Origin: CAYWNA01 sp964459305
GTDB lineage: Bacteria > Planctomycetota > Planctomycetia > Pirellulales > Pirellulaceae
Length of the DNA: 64,000 nt
Reading direction: 5' to 3'
NCBI GenBank assembly: GCA_964459305.1
Contig: CAYWNA010000042.1
Span: 1 to 64,000, forward strand
The notes beneath the pieces were generated by a model. The model ran no database searches, was not told the DNA's origin, and saw only the letters and a program-made list of their open reading frames with translations. How positions within the stretch are numbered: position 1 is the first letter of the stretch; each line of letters opens with the position of its first letter. A program made the position numbers and the translations under genes. Shown here in pieces: positions 61,901 through 64,000 of the stretch.

Positions 61901-64000
61901 CACGTTCGAACACGGCAACCGAATCGCCGGGCCAAGACGTTACGTAGACATGATGGCCGTCCGGGCTGAGGGCCATGTCCGAAGGGTCGTTGAGTTCGGG
62001 GCCCCCGCTGATTGTCTCGTGGAACGTAAGCTGGCCCGTTCCCCCGGTACCCCGCATGGGAAAGGTCTGGGTCAGGCCGACGGTCGCTTGCACTGCGACG
62101 TGATGAGCGCCCGGCGCAAGCCCAGTGAAGGCGTAGCTTCCGCCCGCGCCGCTGGTTGTGGAGGTTTCACCAGTGTCGAGGACGTTGTTTTGATTAGCAT
62201 CCAAGAAAACGGTCCGCCCGGCTTGTCCCGACTCGACGGTGTCGTGGACGCCATCGCCGTCCGTATCGGTCCAGACGGTCCCTTGGATCTCGCTCGGCGG
62301 CGCCCAGTTGCCGAAATCCTTACCGGTGACGGTCTCGCCCGCGCCGACCGTCACCGTGTGAGTGCTTTGCCGGCCGGGTACGTTGAGCACGTAGCTGTGC
62401 GCGTTCGAGTAGTAGCTGTTTGGCGTGATTGGATCGATCCGCACGCCCACAAAGGACGCCCCGCCGTTCAAGAGGGCCTGCAACTCCGTCGCCACGTCGA
62501 GATAGAATACGCCCGTGTGGTCGGCAACGTCGTATCCGACCGTTTCGAGAAGTATTCCCCCGGTTGCAAAGTCGCCCAATGCGGCGGAGCCATCGGCCGT
62601 GTAGAGGTAGACGTCGTACTCGCGATATTGGGCGCCACCCCCGTTGTTGTTCGAAATCTCGAAGTAGAGTCGCGCTTCGGGCAACGTAGCCCCGGCCAGC
62701 GTGTTAACGTCGAACTCGGCCACGGCGCGAGACTCTCGGACTGTCGTTTGAGTAAGACCGCCGTCCAACGTCGGCTCAAAATCGTCGCCGACGCCGTCGA
62801 AGTTATTGTCCCGGATACCCGCGCGGTCGATGGGCGCGAACGAGACTTGGTCGAAAACTAGCGGAGTGGGCGAGGTCTGCCGCCACCCCCACGCCTGCTC
62901 TTCCGCCACGGTGTAGGTGCCGGGCGCCAGGTCGCTGAAAGCATAGCTGCCGTCTGCAGCGGTGACCGTAGAGGTCTCGCCGGTATCGAGCGAGCCGTTG
63001 CCGTTCTGGTCGAGGAAGATCGTCCAGCCTTTCAGGCCCGGCTCCCCAGCGTCCTCGATGCCGTCGCCGTCCTGGTCATCCCATTTCTTCCCAAGGATTT
63101 CCCCGGTAAGAATCTCGCCAGCACCGCTTACCAACAGCGAGAAGTCTTGTCCTGTTGCACCGCCCGTGTCGCCTACGTGCACGGTATACGTACCCGCCGC
63201 CGGCGCGTCGACCAGCACTTGCTCCACGTTATCCACATGGTTGCCTGCCGCGTTGCGTATTGCGGCGTTGGAAGGATTGGCCGGATCCAGCGTCCAAGGA
63301 TAATGCGTACCGCCGGGGCCCGTCACCCAAAGGTCGAGATCGCTCACGAGCACGGGAGTGGTGATGTCCAGTCCGCTTCCGTGTGCGGTGCCCTCCGGGT
63401 CGGTCCAGACAATGGTCGCCTTCAGCGGCTGGGTGCCGTCGGAAACGAGGTCCTCGGTCCACGCTGAGCCGCCGTAGACAACTTCTTCGAAATAGGCATC
63501 ACCCGATGTATTGTTGGCGGCATCTGTGATAAACGAGGCTGCTTCCGCGGCGTTCACGAGGCCCCAGCCGTAGGCGTAGTCGGGTCCGACGTTCCCGGCG
63601 TCGGACGCCGTGTGGATCAGCACTCCTTTGGTGGTCGCGCTCCGTGGCGCCGTCAGGAACTTGTCCTCAAAATGCTCCACCAGCAGCACGGCCGTGCCGG
63701 CAAGGTTGGGCGAGGACATCGATGTGCCGGACATCGATGCGTACGCAGTGTCCGAAGTGTGATAGGTCGAGTACAAAGCGGCGCCATTGCCGACGACGTC
63801 CGGTTTAACCCGACCGTCGTCGGTCGGGCCGTAGCTGGAAAAACTCGTCGTCGCAATATCGCCGGAAGCATAGGGATCGCCGGTTACGTCGTTGACCGCC
63901 CCGACGACCAGGGAGTTCTTCGCAATATGTTTTCCACCCAGACTGTCGTAGCCCATGCCGGAATTGCCATCCGCGGCCGGGGCCAAGGTGGTTCCGGAGT
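52990..64000 (-). CDS. Giant exported subtilase / SdrD / propeller / Calx-beta / cadherin protein (5' end outside window)
   Basis: At least 3,650 residues are visible; the N-terminus lies beyond base 64000, and a 100-N gap interrupts the frame. In order from the N-terminal side there is first the end of an S8 subtilase with the catalytic Ser in GTSMSSPNLAG. Three SdrD-like B domains follow (KKWDDQDGDGIEDAGEPGLK type), separated by a lactonase-like propeller (SPDGHHVYVTSWPGDSVAVF) and TolB-like repeats (DGRYVAFVSYADNLS). Next are Calx-beta domains (DDAIVDGTQTVTVT), cadherin-like repeats, more Calx-beta and jelly-roll parts. The C-terminus holds a zincin motif HEIGHLYGRDH near 53379-53411. The role is probably a cell-surface adhesin or matrix protein with proteolytic activity. 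It may be one gene or, less likely, two joined by the gap. Confidence 0.8.
55321..56222 (-). repeat. Tandem 312-bp cadherin-type repeats
   Basis: Three units of 104 codons, spaced exactly 312 bases (VDEFDPV starts at 55633 and 55945 on the plus numbering), are nearly identical at the DNA level. The partial unit right of the gap (56323-56400) has the same sequence. Near-identity points to recent unit duplication or gene conversion, and it explains why the assembly broke here. Confidence 0.9.
56223..56322. other. Assembly gap of 100 N
   Basis: Exactly 100 N lie inside the cadherin repeat array. The flanking frames differ, and 100 is a conventional placeholder, so the real number of repeat units and the true frame are unknown. 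The gap edges lie at the same point of the repeat unit (...TVAED | DIADT...). Confidence 0.97.

Noticed and set aside
1..64000. A defence island, secretion system or biosynthetic cluster
   Set aside because: No restriction, CRISPR-Cas, toxin-antitoxin pair, secretion apparatus, NRPS/PKS or terpene genes were found. The ParD-like repeats at 212-1696 have no partner toxin.

Overview
The window looks like chromosomal DNA from a planctomycete, probably of the Pirellulales type. It is GC-rich. It carries many secreted carbohydrate-active and sulfatase-type enzymes, exported beta-propeller proteins, DUF1080, ThuA, PmoA-like (DUF6807) and Gfo/Idh/MocA proteins, SUMF1 proteins, a BlaI/M56 pair and a giant multidomain adhesin/protease. 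It also has many palindromic interspersed repeats, including the AACCCGAAGCGTAAGCGAGG type. All family names come from reading the protein sequences; no database search was run.

Layout. 1-89: 3' half of a tRNA-Lys(CTT) and its terminator. 212-1696: an unusual zinc-ribbon / ribbon-helix-helix-like / membrane protein. 1863-9329: a putative 7.4 kb integrative element bounded by two directly repeated tRNA-Ser(TGA)-like fragments. It holds a tyrosine integrase, a primase-helicase replication protein, a GC-rich non-coding stretch, a SUMF1 lipoprotein gene and a partial tandem duplicate of that gene. 9835-38932: a long accessory region for polysaccharide or glycoconjugate use, with genes on both strands. 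It includes DUF1080, a beta-helix protein, GH127, a propeller/methyltransferase fusion, a VOC protein, a phospholipase C-like protein, DUF6807, a Cys-type sulfatase, BNR/sialidase-like proteins, a ceramidase-like protein, a DapA/NanA-family aldolase, a GH38 mannosidase and a Tat-exported GH43/32-like protein. Palindromic repeats lie between many of the genes, and several genes are decayed. 39168-45713: a BlaI-type repressor with a candidate operator, an M56 (BlaR1-like) sensor peptidase with a very long extension, and a double ThuA protein. 45830-52329: a truncated propeller/methyltransferase paralogue, an alpha/beta hydrolase, a Tat-exported Gfo/Idh/MocA oxidoreductase and a full propeller/methyltransferase paralogue. 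52530-64000: the 3' remnant of one giant surface protein, then an intact but 5'-incomplete giant protein (subtilase, SdrD-like, propellers, Calx-beta, cadherin, metzincin motif). Its tandem repeats are interrupted by a 100-N assembly gap.

How the genes may work together (inference). The sulfatase, GH127, GH38, sialidase-like, GH43/32-like, ThuA, DUF1080 and Gfo/Idh/MocA proteins fit periplasmic breakdown of a sulfated, mannose- and arabinofuranose-containing glycan, with an aldolase acting on a released acid sugar. The BlaI/M56 pair offers a signal-induced proteolysis switch next to the ThuA gene. Points most worth following up: the integrative element with its D-arm-less tRNA-like ends and shared GTAGTCGC motifs at both divergent start codons; the three exported proteins that join a methyltransferase-like Rossmann domain to a beta-propeller in two arrangements; and palindromic elements that truncated or extended genes (GH127, the beta-helix protein) or sit in frame inside one.
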